Below are positions 15,611 through 24,706 of a stretch of 64,000 bases of DNA, one piece after another (the first letter of the stretch is position 1; each line of letters begins with the position of its first letter). Source of the DNA: Halomonas organivorans. GTDB lineage: Bacteria > Pseudomonadota > Gammaproteobacteria > Pseudomonadales > Halomonadaceae. The translations under genes and the position numbers were made by a program. Under the pieces are notes generated by a model. It saw only the letters and a program-made list of their open reading frames with translations. It was not told where the DNA came from and did no database searches. The stretch is from positions 258,931 through 322,930 of the forward strand of contig NZ_JACHXM010000001.1 of NCBI RefSeq assembly GCF_014192055.1. Reading direction: 5' to 3'.

Positions 15611-16444
15611 TCAGTTGATGACGCTTCGCTGGTACTGGTGGGGCGTCATGCCGTAGATGCGCTTGAAGCGACGATTGAAATGGCTAAGGTCGGCAAAGCC
15701 GAAGCGAATGGCGACGTCGCTGGGCACGGCGCCGGCCTCCAGGGCATTGCGCGCGGCGTTGATTCGGCAGTTGAGCACGTACTGGTGCGGCGTGATGCCG
15801 AACTGCTGACGAAACAGGCGCAGGAAGTGATACTTCGAGAGATGAGCGGCCTGGCTGATGTCGTCCAGCGATACGTCATCCGCCAGATGCGCGAGGATGT
15901 AGTCCTTGGCGCGCAGCAGCAGGGCATCCGCCCGGCGTGCCGGGCCTCCCGGCTGGCACTGCCCGGCACGCTGCACGAGCGCCGTCGCCACCCGGTAGAG
16001 GGCATGCTCCTGATCGAGGCGATTGCCGACCCCACGGGTCACCAGTTGCACCAGCTCCAGGATGGCAGCACGCAGCACGGGATCCGACATCAGCGTCTCG
16101 CTGTTCCTGTATCCGCCGGCGCGCTCGTTCCCCAGCGCCGCGGCAAACAATGCCTCCAGCGACGCCGGGGAGACATAGGCCATGACGTATCCAAGCGGAC
16201 TCTCGCCACCCGGGTGGCCGTCATGCACTTCCTCGGGATTGAACTGGATGACGTGGCCGGGCGGGCTGCGATGAAACTCGCCGCCGCTGAAGAAGTCCTG
16301 ACGCCCGCACAGGGTGACCCCGAAGGCGTACTCCTCGTGGGCGTGCCGATCGTAGCTGAAGTCGCTCATTTGCGCATGGAGCACCGTGAGTTCGGGAATG
16401 AACCGACTCTTCACGTAGTGAAACCGGCTGGACCGTGTCGCCAT
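15611..16444 (-). CDS. AraC-family regulator with cupin-like sensor domain
   Basis: A 277-residue protein with an N-terminal AraC-type sensing barrel ('SYDRHAHEEYAFGVTLCGRQ', 'PPGHVIQFNPEEVHDGHP') and a C-terminal double helix-turn-helix ('VSLDDISQAAHLSKYHFLR', 'VAIRFGFADLSHFNRRFKRI'). The sequence type matches AraC proteins encoded beside LysE exporters. ATG 16444 is preceded by an AAGGAG-type site. It is the first gene of the LysE unit and probably senses the exporter's substrate. Confidence 0.92.
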   Translation of the reverse strand: MATRSSRFHYVKSRFIPELTVLHAQMSDFSYDRHAHEEYAFGVTLCGRQDFFSGGEFHRSPPGHVIQFNPEEVHDGHPGGESPLGYVMAYVSPASLEALFAAALGNERAGGYRNSETLMSDPVLRAAILELVQLVTRGVGNRLDQEHALYRVATALVQRAGQCQPGGPARRADALLLRAKDYILAHLADDVSLDDISQAAHLSKYHFLRLFRQQFGITPHQYVLNCRINAARNALEAGAVPSDVAIRFGFADLSHFNRRFKRIYGMTPHQYQRSVIN

Positions 16445-16623
16445 GCCATCTCTCCTTGAGCACCAACCCTTCGAAGCTTAAGACGTCTCCCACGCCCCAG
16501 GCTTGGACATTATTGCGGATTCTCCCGGTGCATGGATTCGCCTGTGACGGGGATCGGCAGGCGGACGCCACGGGCACTATATTAGGAGGCCATGTACCGC
16601 AACGCAGGGAGGACGCGCGCGCC

Positions 16624-17388
16624 ATGTCATTGACCTTCAAGCCTCGCCCCCGCGGCGGCCGCTGGCCGGTGGCACTGGCCTGGCTGGCCGTCGTGTTGCT
16701 GGCCGTAGCGGCGCTGCTGATGGGCGGCGTGGGGCCGGCCTATCGCCTGGAGTGGCTGTCGCTCGGCGAGTCGTTCTCGCTGCTGCGTCGCGGCGCCCTG
16801 CTGAGCCTGGGCGCGGCCGGACTCGGCGTGCTGGCCTTCCTGGTGGCTGGCCTGTGTCGACGCTGGAAGCCGGCCCTGGTCGGCATGCTGGTGATCGTCG
16901 CGGTGGTAGCGCTGGTGGCACAGCCCCTGCAACTGCGCGAGCTGGCCCGCAGCGTGCCGCCGATCCACGACATCACTACCGACCTGGCCAACCCGCCGGC
17001 CTTCGAGGCGCTGGCCGAGGCACGCCGGACCGCGCCCAATGCGCTCGCCTACCCGCGCGACTTCGCCGAGACCCAGCGAGCCGGCTACCCGGACCTGGGG
17101 CCGCTCACGATCGCTCGCCCGCTCCCCGAGGTGCACGCCGCCGCCGAGGCCCTGGCCCGGGAACGCGGCTGGGAGATCGCGGCAGCCTCGGAGCAGCGGC
17201 TGGAAGCGGTGGCCACCACCCGATGGTTCGGCTTCAAGGACGATATCGTGATCCGCCTGACGCCGACCGACGAAGGCACGAGAGTGGACATGCGCTCGGC
17301 CTCGCGCATCGGCAAGAGCGACCTTGGCACCAATGCGGCGCGTATCCAGAACTTCCTCGAAGCACTGACCGCCCGTCTCTCCTCGTGA
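16624..17388 (+). CDS. DUF1499 family membrane protein
   Basis: A 254-residue protein. Three hydrophobic segments in the first 115 residues are followed by a soluble DUF1499 domain with 'VHAAAEALARERGWEIAAA', 'VATTRWFGFKDDIVIRLTP' and 'GTRVDMRSASRIGKSDLGTN'. ATG 16624 follows an 'aggagg'-like stretch, and the hydrophobic N-terminus begins there. The domain's biochemical role is unknown. It is monocistronic, upstream of pncB by 99 bases. Confidence 0.85.
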   Translation: MSLTFKPRPRGGRWPVALAWLAVVLLAVAALLMGGVGPAYRLEWLSLGESFSLLRRGALLSLGAAGLGVLAFLVAGLCRRWKPALVGMLVIVAVVALVAQPLQLRELARSVPPIHDITTDLANPPAFEALAEARRTAPNALAYPRDFAETQRAGYPDLGPLTIARPLPEVHAAAEALARERGWEIAAASEQRLEAVATTRWFGFKDDIVIRLTPTDEGTRVDMRSASRIGKSDLGTNAARIQNFLEALTARLSS

Positions 17389-17487
17389 CGCCGTCGGGCG
17401 AAAACGATTCGTCATCAAATAGTGAACACGCTACCATCATGGACCGGCTCACGCCGGGCTCATCGCCACTCACAGGGAGCATTCTTC

Positions 17488-18696
17488 ATGGCGGCCACGT
17501 ACCGCGCCCCGGGTCAGATCATCACCTCGCTGCTGGATACCGACTGGTACAAGCTCACCATGATGCAAGGGGTTCACCACAAGTATCCCAACGCCAGCGT
17601 GGCCTGGGAGTTCCGCTGCCGCGACGCCGAGGACCTCGCTCCCTACCTCGACGAGATCCGCGCCCAGATCGACAGCCTCACGGCGCTGTCGCTCAGCGAG
17701 GCGGAGTCGGCCTACCTGGGCGAGTTCGCCTACCTGTCGCCGGACTTCATCCGCTTCCTGGAGCTGTATCGCTTCCGCCCCGAGTACGTGGACCTGTACA
17801 TGGAAGGCAGCGAGCTGTGCATCGTCATCGACGGCCCGTGGACGCACAGCATCCTGTTCGAGATCGTGATCCTGGCGATCATCAGCGAAGTGCGCAACCA
17901 CACGCTGAACCCCGAGGCGAGCGTCGACCAGGCCGTGGCACGGCTGCGCGAGAAGATGGCCCGGCTGCGCGCCGACTATACGCCGGCCCAGCTGGCGGGC
18001 TTCCGACTGGCCGATTTCGGCACCCGGCGGCGGCTCTCACAGCCGGTGCAGGAAGCCATCGTCGCGGTGCTGGCCGAGGAATTTCCCGGCCAGTTCGTCG
18101 GCACCAGCAACGTCGACATCGCGCGGCGCCACGGCCTGGCTCCCATGGGCACCATGGCCCACGAGTGGGTGATGGCCCACCAGCAGCTCGGCAGCCGCCT
18201 GGTGGACAGCCAGCGTGCCGCCCTCGAGGCCTGGGTACAGGAGTATCGCGGCCACCTCGGCGTGGCGCTGACCGACACCATCACCCTGGATGCCTTCCTG
18301 GCCGACTTCGACCTGTACTTCGCCAAGCTGTTCGACGGCCTGCGCCATGACAGCGGCGACCCCATGGTGTTCGCCGAGAAGTGCATCCGCCATTACGAGA
18401 CGCTGGGCATCGACCCGCGCGGCAAGACCCTGATCTTCAGCGATGCGCTGACCTTCGATTCGGCGATGGCGATCAAGACCGCGCTGGACGGCCGTATCCG
18501 AACCAGCTTCGGGATCGGCACCAGCCTGACCTGCGACCTGCCCGGGGTACGACCGATGAACATCGTGATCAAGATGATCGCTTGCAACGGCCAGCCGGTG
18601 GCCAAGGTTTCCGACGCCCCGGGCAAGGCGACGACCCGCGATCCGGAGTACGTGAACTACCTGAAGAGCGTGTTCGGAGTGCCACCCGCCCCCTGA
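17488..18696 (+). CDS. pncB: Nicotinate phosphoribosyltransferase
   Basis: A 402-residue enzyme that makes nicotinate mononucleotide from nicotinate and PRPP with ATP, in the NAD salvage route. Family landmarks are '[18 protein letters not shown]' at the N-terminus, '[10 protein letters not shown]', '[20 protein letters not shown]' with the phosphorylatable His, '[11 protein letters not shown]' and '[11 protein letters not shown]'. Length is as in E. coli PncB. ATG 17488 has CAGGGAG at 17473-17479. It is probably its own transcription unit. Confidence 0.95.
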   Translation: MAATYRAPGQIITSLLDTDWYKLTMMQGVHHKYPNASVAWEFRCRDAEDLAPYLDEIRAQIDSLTALSLSEAESAYLGEFAYLSPDFIRFLELYRFRPEYVDLYMEGSELCIVIDGPWTHSILFEIVILAIISEVRNHTLNPEASVDQAVARLREKMARLRADYTPAQLAGFRLADFGTRRRLSQPVQEAIVAVLAEEFPGQFVGTSNVDIARRHGLAPMGTMAHEWVMAHQQLGSRLVDSQRAALEAWVQEYRGHLGVALTDTITLDAFLADFDLYFAKLFDGLRHDSGDPMVFAEKCIRHYETLGIDPRGKTLIFSDALTFDSAMAIKTALDGRIRTSFGIGTSLTCDLPGVRPMNIVIKMIACNGQPVAKVSDAPGKATTRDPEYVNYLKSVFGVPPAP

Positions 18697-18795
18697 AGGC
18701 GGCTCCAGCGCCTGGAAAGGGGCGAGACGCGAACCCTGGACCGAATGCGAATCGCACGCAAAGATAGTCTCAAATAACTGAAAATAAAAGAAAAA

Positions 18796-18824
18796 TTGAC
18801 CATCTAAAAGACTCGCACTAGGAT
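18796..18824 (+). promoter_or_regulatory. Sigma-70-like promoter of the bacterioferritin gene
   Basis: TTGACC (18796-18801), 17 bases, then TAGGAT (18819-18824) stand 32 bases ahead of the bacterioferritin ATG, in an A-rich stretch. I do not see a clear Fur box. Confidence 0.55.
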
Positions 18825-18856
18825 GCAGCCAGACATTCTCGCCAGGGAAGGACACC

Positions 18857-19324
18857 ATGCAAGGCAACCCGCAGATCATCGACGCCCTGAACGGCCTGCT
18901 CGCCGCCGAACTCGCCGCCATGGACCAGTACTTCGTCCATGCCGAGATGTACGCCGACATGGGACTGAGCAAGCTCCACGAGCGCATCGACCACGAGTTC
19001 TACGACGAGAAGGGCCACGCCCAGAAGCTGATCGAACGGATCTTGATGCTCGAGGGCAAGCCGGACATCCACACCCGCACGCCCGTGCGCATCGGCCAGG
19101 ACGTTGAAGAGATGCTCGCCAACGACCTGCAGCTGGAGTACGAGGTGGGCGACGCGCTCAAGGCCGCCATCGCCCTGTGCGAGCGCGAGCGCGACTTCAA
19201 CACCCGCGCCATCCTGCTGCCGCTGCTCTCCGACACCGAGGAGGATCACGCCCACTGGCTGGAGCAGCAGCTGCGGCTGATCAAGCTGGTCGGCCGCGAT
19301 AACTACCTCGTCGCCCAGATGTAA
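18857..19324 (+). CDS. bfr: Bacterioferritin, subunit type lacking the haem-ligand methionine
   Basis: A 155-residue four-helix ferritin for iron storage. Ferroxidase ligands are in place: Glu18, Glu51 and His54 ('HEFYDEKGHAQKLIERI'), with the Glu and E-x2-H of the second half in 'LQLEYEVGDALKAAI' and 'DTEEDHAHWLEQQL'. Residue 52, the axial haem Met in E. coli Bfr, is Lys here. In two-subunit bacterioferritins (Pseudomonas, Neisseria) one subunit lacks Met52, so a haem-binding partner subunit is expected elsewhere. No Bfd gene is adjacent. Confidence 0.92.
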   Translation: MQGNPQIIDALNGLLAAELAAMDQYFVHAEMYADMGLSKLHERIDHEFYDEKGHAQKLIERILMLEGKPDIHTRTPVRIGQDVEEMLANDLQLEYEVGDALKAAIALCERERDFNTRAILLPLLSDTEEDHAHWLEQQLRLIKLVGRDNYLVAQM

Positions 19325-19490
19325 ACCGGGCGCCCTGCCCGCATCACCTCACGCCGGCCGGCCCTTCACGCCGCCGGCGCCCAGCCCGGCACGGTGCGCC
19401 TTCCCCCGCTCGACTGGCCGAACTGGCCCAAGCCGAGGAGGTGGATGTGTGCAAGGAGACCGAGTCCGCCTGAGCGACTCGGGATCCGGT

Positions 19491-20024
19491 TCAGACCATT
19501 CTATTTGGCCCATAGCGCCTCTCGGCGCGCTTCAGGCGCCAGATGGTCACCAAGTTGGTGATGCAGATCAGCGCCTCGGCGAGGGTGCCACCGATGGAGC
19601 CGGCCAGCAGGTTGCTGACGATCCAGCAGAACGCCGCCGCGGCCAGCACCGCGCGCATGGCAATGCCGCGCAGCATGAACATGCCGTAGGTGCCCAGCAG
19701 CCCGGCCAGCAGAGCCGGCACGTCACGCGGACCGCTCCAGGTCAGGGCGGCGATCGCCAGGGTGGCGACCAGCATGGCGGCCATGATGGCGACATTGCCC
19801 GGATAGCGGCGCACCAGGGCGATGCGCAGCACGATCAGTGCCGAGATCCCCGCCGCCACCCAGCTCTGGAACAGCGCAAATTGGGCGGCAAATGCCACGT
19901 TGGCGATCAGCAGCAGTCCGAACAGCCGCTGGTCGCGTTTGCTGGCGAAGCCGATCACGCACAGCGCCAGCGCCACCAGGCTCACGCCTTGCCCCAACAG
20001 CTCTCTCAGGCCGATGACGTCCAT
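19491..20024 (-). CDS. YgjV-family inner membrane protein
   Basis: A 177-residue, mostly hydrophobic protein with about five or six membrane helices: 'QGVSLVALALCVIGFASKRD', then 'FGLLLIANVAFAAQFALF', and a late 'SNLLAGSIGGTLAEALICITNLVTIWRL'. The alternating pattern with 'SK+D' after helix 1 matches the YgjV family. Function unknown. Monocistronic. Confidence 0.78.
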   Translation of the reverse strand: MDVIGLRELLGQGVSLVALALCVIGFASKRDQRLFGLLLIANVAFAAQFALFQSWVAAGISALIVLRIALVRRYPGNVAIMAAMLVATLAIAALTWSGPRDVPALLAGLLGTYGMFMLRGIAMRAVLAAAAFCWIVSNLLAGSIGGTLAEALICITNLVTIWRLKRAERRYGPNRMV

Positions 20025-20412
20025 TCACGGCTCCGATAGTGGAAATGACGCGCCAGGGTAGCATGAGCCCTGTGCGCGAAAGAGGGTGCCCCCGGACAGG
20101 CGATGCTCGAGCTATCCCCATCGAGCAGCGAGCCGCAACCCCCACCAACCCTGTGCTTTGCCGCCAGGGTACGATAGGATATTTAGCCAACGAACTATGA
20201 ACTGGCTACTCCAGTCTCATGGCTTGCTGTTTCCTCGCTTCGGGCCGGCATCTTCCAGGGTGCCGGCCCGCCTGTCTGCCGGACACCCGGCATGGGTGGC
20301 GAATCATGCCGCCCTTGCTCGATCGGTCCGGAAGCCTCGGCGAATGAAGGAGAGCGCCCTTGCGCGATGATGTCCCTCAGGGCCAGCTGCCCCGAGTCGT
20401 GGGGTGTCGCCC
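20025..20412. other. Intergenic region ahead of the efflux pair
   Basis: About 390 bases between the divergent YgjV and EmrB-like genes. Short frames here are proline/arginine-rich shadows and I see no gene. It holds a promoter/operator candidate at 20158-20208, a small dyad GCTCGA/TCGAGC (20105-20126), and a GC-rich stretch of hairpin-forming sequence up to the start at 20413, giving a probable 5' leader of about 220 bases. Confidence 0.55.
20158..20208 (+). promoter_or_regulatory. Candidate promoter with inverted-repeat operator for the efflux pair
   Basis: TTGCCG (20158-20163), 16 bases, then TATTTA (20180-20185). Overlapping the -10 and start region is an inverted repeat, TAGCCA (20184-20189) and TGGCTA (20203-20208), separated by 13 bases. 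Placement suits a repressor such as TetR or MarR type, but no such gene is adjacent. Confidence 0.4.
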
Positions 20413-21957
20413 ATGACCCAGGTGGAGCGGCTCTTCGAACGCTACGGCCCCCGCTACCGGCTATGGGTCACCCTCACGGTGATGCTGGGGCTGGTGGCAC
20501 TCGGCATGTCGATCACCATCGTCAACGTGGCGATTCCCTACATCAAGGGCGCCTTCGGCATGAGCGATTCCCAGGTCCAGTGGCTGTCCACCGGCTTTCT
20601 CGCCTCGACCACGGTGTCACTGCTGGTCGCCCCCTGGCTGGTGGCGGCCGTCGGCCAGCGCGCCACCTTCATGGGGCTGCTGCTGGTGTTCGTGGCCGCC
20701 TCGATCCTGGGCGGCCTGGGTGATGGCATGGCGGCGCTGATCGCCGCCCGCATCATCCAGGGCGCGATGACCGGGCTGATCCGACCGGTGGCCATGCAGG
20801 CGTTGTTCGCGGCCTATCCGCCCGAGGGACGCGGCATGGCGGTGGCCATGTACGGCATGTGCCTGGGGCTGCCGCTGACCCTGGCGACAGTGATCGGCGG
20901 CTGGCTGGTGGAGAACTTCACCTGGCGCTATGTGTTCTTCATCACCCTGCCGATCTGCCTGGCGGCGGTGGTCATGGGCTACTTCTTCCTCCCGCCCCGC
21001 GAGCAGAAGGGCCCGCGGCCGCCGTTCGACTGGGCCGGCGTGGTGGTGCTGTTCGCCGCGGTGTTCGCCGTGCTGGCGGCGCTCTCCAACGGCCAGCGCT
21101 GGGGCTGGGACGATCCGCGTGTCCCGCTGTTGACCCTGTTCTCGCTGGCCTGCGGCGCGTTCTTCGTGGCCTGGCAGCGACGCAGCGAACATCCGCTGCT
21201 CGACCTGGCGATCTTCCGCTATCGGCTGTTCGTGGTCGGCACCCTGGCGATGCTGCTGTTCGGCGGCTCCTTCTACGGCGTGATGTATCTGCTGCCGCAG
21301 TTCGTGCAGTCGGTGCTGCACTACAGCCCGGTCACCGCCGGCATGATCTTCGTGCCGTCGACGGCGGTGCTGGGCGTACTGGTGCCACTGGTCGGCTGGC
21401 TCAGCGATCGCTATCCGCCGCACTGGATCACCCTGCCGGGGCTGGCCTGCACGGTGTTCTCGGTGTGGCACATGGCGCAGATGGACTGGAACACTTCCTT
21501 CGCCTTCCTGGCGGGCAGCATGGCGATCATGGCCATCGGCATGGCCTCCTTTCCGCCCCCGACCCTGTCCAACGCCATCGCCGCGCTGCCGCTGCGCCTC
21601 ACCGGCCACGGCTCGGGAGCGATCAACTTCGCCATGCAGCTGGGCGGAGCGCTCGGCACGGCGGGCCTGGTGATTCTGCTCGATCGGCAGACCGCCCAGC
21701 ACGGCCACCACCTCAATGCCGGCGTCAACGCCGACAACGCCATGGCCTCGGGCCAACTCGGCGACTACGCCGACCTGGCCGCCCGCTTCGGCATCCCGGA
21801 CACCCAGCAGCAGGCCGCGGCCGGCTACCTGATGGGCCGACTCGAGTCGGTTTGGGCGGCGATTCTCGCCTATCAGGACGGCTTCTGGCTGCTGGTGGGC
21901 AGCCTGATGGTGGTCGCCATCCCGTCGCTGCTGCTCAGTCGCTGGCGCCACGCCTGA
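20413..21957 (+). CDS. DHA2-family multidrug efflux MFS transporter (EmrB-like)
   Basis: A 514-residue, 14-helix drug:proton antiporter. Motifs: 'MSITIVNVAIPYIKGAFG' (D1-like), 'VQWLSTGFLASTTVSLLVAPWL', 'ARIIQGAMTGLIRPVAMQAL' and 'GGWLVENFTWRYVFFITLPI' (motif C and the WRW/YxF element of EmrB). ATG 20413 is preferred over a GTG three codons earlier. It lies 42 bases before a periplasmic adaptor gene, forming a two-part pump that would join an outer-membrane channel such as TolC. Export substrate unknown. Confidence 0.9.
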   Translation: MTQVERLFERYGPRYRLWVTLTVMLGLVALGMSITIVNVAIPYIKGAFGMSDSQVQWLSTGFLASTTVSLLVAPWLVAAVGQRATFMGLLLVFVAASILGGLGDGMAALIAARIIQGAMTGLIRPVAMQALFAAYPPEGRGMAVAMYGMCLGLPLTLATVIGGWLVENFTWRYVFFITLPICLAAVVMGYFFLPPREQKGPRPPFDWAGVVVLFAAVFAVLAALSNGQRWGWDDPRVPLLTLFSLACGAFFVAWQRRSEHPLLDLAIFRYRLFVVGTLAMLLFGGSFYGVMYLLPQFVQSVLHYSPVTAGMIFVPSTAVLGVLVPLVGWLSDRYPPHWITLPGLACTVFSVWHMAQMDWNTSFAFLAGSMAIMAIGMASFPPPTLSNAIAALPLRLTGHGSGAINFAMQLGGALGTAGLVILLDRQTAQHGHHLNAGVNADNAMASGQLGDYADLAARFGIPDTQQQAAAGYLMGRLESVWAAILAYQDGFWLLVGSLMVVAIPSLLLSRWRHA

Positions 21958-21999
21958 GGCGTCGCCCATCATCCTTTCGTCAGTTCGAGGACCTTCAAC

Positions 22000-23157
22000 A
22001 TGGCATCGCCAACTCCGCAAGCCGCTTCCCGTCGCCTGCCCAGCGCGCCCCGCCTGGGACTGCTCATTCTGCTGGTCGTGGCCGGCCTGGCCTGGGCCGG
22101 CCTGGCGATCCATCACCGCCTGACCCATGTCAGCGCCCAGGATGCCCGGGTGATGGCCAACCAGGTGACCGTCAGCAGTCGCCTGGCGGGCTGGGTGACC
22201 GACTTCTCGATCACCGAGGGCGATACCCTGGCTCGCGACGACCGGGTAGCGCAGCTCTACAGCCGCCCCGACGAGACACAGCTGGCGACGCTTCAGGCCG
22301 GTGTGGCCGCTCGGCAGGCACGGCTCGATTACGAGCGCTCGCGGCTGTCGCTTGCCCAGGCGCAGTTCGAGGGCGGCCAGAACCTGACCCATCAGGAGCT
22401 GGAAGCCAGCCGTGCAGCCATGGACGCCGCCAACGCGCGCCTCGAACAGGCGCGAAAGGACTACGAACGCTCTAATTCACTGCTGGCCAACCACTCGGTC
22501 TCGCAGCAGCAGCGTGACGAAGACTACTACACCCTGCAGTCGGCCCAGGCGGAGTATCGCCAGGCCTCTCGGGAGGTCGAGGTCAGCCAGGCCCAGGCCG
22601 ACAACGCCCGGGTCGGCTTCATCAGCGGCTCGCAGATGCCGCTGCCCAATCCCGACGTGATCCGCGCCCAGCTGGCGGTGGCCAACCAGGAGCTGGCCCA
22701 GGCCCGTTCACGACTGGCACAGCAGCAGCTGCGCCTCGACGACCTGCGCGTGCCGAGCCCGATCGACGGCGTGGTCAACAAGACGCTGGTCGACGAGGGC
22801 GAGTTCATCGCCGCCGGCCAGCCGATCCTGATGATGCACGACCCCGACAAGCTGTGGGTCGAGGCCAATATCAAGGAAACCGATATCGGCGAACTGCGCG
22901 TCGGCCAGCCGGTCGACATCACCGTCGACGCCTTTCCCGACGATGCCTTCCATGGCCATGTCACGGTCATCGGGCGCGCGGCCACCAGTCAGTTCGCGCT
23001 GCTGCCGGACCCCAACCCCTCCGGCAACTTCACCAAGATCACCCAGCGCCTGCCGGTGCGGATCGCCCTTGACGACGGTCCCACCGAGCTGATCGGCCCT
23101 GGCATGATGGTCGAGGTGGACATCGACGTCAGCGACCAGGGACAGCGCCACTCCTGA
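22000..23157 (+). CDS. HlyD-family membrane fusion protein (EmrA-like)
   Basis: A 385-residue adaptor. One N-terminal membrane anchor (residues about 18-38) is followed by a lipoyl half-motif 'SSRLAGWVTDFSITEGDTLA', a long coiled-coil hairpin (residues about 85-235, rich in Gln, Ala and Glu), the second lipoyl half 'VPSPIDGVVNKTLVDEGEFI', and a beta-barrel with 'VDITVDAFPDDAFHGHV'. It bridges the EmrB-like pump and an outer-membrane channel. The order pump-then-adaptor is the reverse of E. coli emrAB. Confidence 0.92.
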   Translation: MASPTPQAASRRLPSAPRLGLLILLVVAGLAWAGLAIHHRLTHVSAQDARVMANQVTVSSRLAGWVTDFSITEGDTLARDDRVAQLYSRPDETQLATLQAGVAARQARLDYERSRLSLAQAQFEGGQNLTHQELEASRAAMDAANARLEQARKDYERSNSLLANHSVSQQQRDEDYYTLQSAQAEYRQASREVEVSQAQADNARVGFISGSQMPLPNPDVIRAQLAVANQELAQARSRLAQQQLRLDDLRVPSPIDGVVNKTLVDEGEFIAAGQPILMMHDPDKLWVEANIKETDIGELRVGQPVDITVDAFPDDAFHGHVTVIGRAATSQFALLPDPNPSGNFTKITQRLPVRIALDDGPTELIGPGMMVEVDIDVSDQGQRHS

Positions 23158-23361
23158 TCTCCCCTCTCGGCTCGTCTCTCCCGCCACGCGCCCCCTCACC
23201 TACCGTGGCGGGCCCACCCGCGCCTGCGCATGGACACCATGACGAGCCCATGGACGGGTGATACTGCCCGGCTCTTCCCCACGCTATCCGTGAGTGGCTT
23301 CGGTTCGTAGCATGCCTTCAGTTCATGTCAGAGTGGCCGATAGTCGACACGGCGCCGTCGC

Positions 23362-23721
23362 TCAACGACCAGTCAGCCGTGCCGACAGGGCAAGACGGAA
23401 CTCCTCCCGCCAGGCCGTGGCCTGGGCATCCGGGTCATCGGGGAAACGCCCCAGCTCGACCGCCAACTCGAAGAATCCCGCCCGAGGCAGCCCCTCGCCC
23501 TGACGGCTGACCACCAGGGCCGCGAGAAAGGGACGCCCCTCGCGGGCGTCTTCGCGCATCAGCGCCTCCAGCGCCAAGGCGACGCGGCGGATGGTGCGTG
23601 GCGGCGTGAGCTCGAGGGCCTCGGCGAGCTGCTGATAGGTCATCGGCAGCACGGCTTCGGGAGCCATCTCGAGCTGACGGCGAACACGACGGGCCAGTTC
23701 GTCGGCAAGGGGGTCGGTCAT
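23362..23721 (-). CDS. Hypothetical protein with a possible winged-helix fold
   Basis: A 119-residue soluble protein I cannot assign. 'MTYQQLAEALELTPPRTIRRVALALEALM' looks like a helix-turn-helix, followed by 'RPFLAALVVSRQGEGLPRAGFFE', a strand-turn that suggests a small wing or nucleic-acid-binding element, then a helical C-terminus. It diverges from the EAL gene. Neither operon context nor domain gives a function. Confidence 0.65.
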   Translation of the reverse strand: MTDPLADELARRVRRQLEMAPEAVLPMTYQQLAEALELTPPRTIRRVALALEALMREDAREGRPFLAALVVSRQGEGLPRAGFFELAVELGRFPDDPDAQATAWREEFRLALSARLTGR

Positions 23722-23902
23722 GCGGGCTTCCTGGGAAAACGGTTAGGCACCGATGATGCCGACAAGGTGCCAGAACGTCGAGGACACGCCAAATACTTGT
23801 ACAAGAACAGTACAAAAACGATACTTGGCAACGAAATACATCTGTCTGCCATCCCTTTTCCCCTGCCCGGGCCGAGTGGTGGCACATCGCCGGGGAACCA
23901 CC

Positions 23903-24706
23903 ATGGCACACTGTGCACGGGTCACGGGCCACTGCCGTCGCTGCGAGGGAGCGCTGCCCTTCGACTTCACAATGGCCTTTCAGCCCATCGTCGACGTCGA
24001 GCATCGGCGCATCCACGCCTATGAAGCGTTGGTGCGCGGCCCCGGTGGGGAGCCGGCCGGCCAAGTGTTGGACCGCGTCACCGATGTAGAGCTCTACCGG
24101 TTTGATCAGGCCTGTCGGGTCAGGGCCATCGAGCAAGCCAGTCGGCTAGGCATGCGGGAGTCGCTGTCGATCAACTTCCTGCCCAACGCCGTCTACGAAC
24201 CCGAGGCCTGCCTGGCGGCCACCCTCGAGGTCTCGCACCGGGTCGGCTGGCCGCCCGAGAAGCTGATCTTCGAGATCGTCGAGTCGGAGCGCATCAGTGA
24301 CCGGGACCACCTGATGGCCATCATTACCGCCTACCGGCGACGCGGGTTTCGCGTCGCCCTGGACGACTTCGGCACCGGCCACGCCAACCTGGACATGCTG
24401 GCCGACCTGCACCCGGACAAGCTCAAGCTGGACCGGCGCCTGATCGAGGACTGCCATCGGGATCCACGGCGCCAGGCGCTGATCGAGGCCACGGTGACCC
24501 TGGCACGCCGGCTCGGCCTGACGCTGATCGCAGAGGGCGTGGAAACCGCGGCGGAGGCTTGCTGGCTGCTAGAGGCCGGCATCGGGCTCCAACAGGGCTA
24601 CTATTTCGCCCGGCCGGCACTGGATGCCCTGGCGACGGTCCCAGCGGAACGCTTCGAGGCGCTCCACGCCGCCCCACTGTCCAGGAGGGATGCCGCATGC
24701 CGCTGA
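23903..24706 (+). CDS. Stand-alone EAL-domain c-di-GMP phosphodiesterase
   Basis: A 267-residue protein made almost only of an EAL domain. The signature E-A-L is at residues 41-43 (YEALVRG). The metal/catalytic set is visible: Asn in 'SINFLPNAV', Glu in 'FEIVESE', Asp-Asp in 'VALDDFGTGHA', Lys in 'DKLKLDRR', Glu in 'LIAEGVET' and 'LQQGYYFARP', so activity is expected. A short Cys-containing N-terminus (C-x6-C-x2-C) precedes it. The start is taken at ATG 23903 with GGGGAA upstream. It overlaps the next GGDEF gene by 10 bases, an operon pairing opposite activities. Confidence 0.92.
   Translation: MAHCARVTGHCRRCEGALPFDFTMAFQPIVDVEHRRIHAYEALVRGPGGEPAGQVLDRVTDVELYRFDQACRVRAIEQASRLGMRESLSINFLPNAVYEPEACLAATLEVSHRVGWPPEKLIFEIVESERISDRDHLMAIITAYRRRGFRVALDDFGTGHANLDMLADLHPDKLKLDRRLIEDCHRDPRRQALIEATVTLARRLGLTLIAEGVETAAEACWLLEAGIGLQQGYYFARPALDALATVPAERFEALHAAPLSRRDAACR

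Noticed and set aside
20617..22392. A 591-residue minus-strand open frame
   Set aside because: It is antisense to the EmrB-like and HlyD genes, dominated by Gln, His, Gly and Arg, with no recognisable motif.
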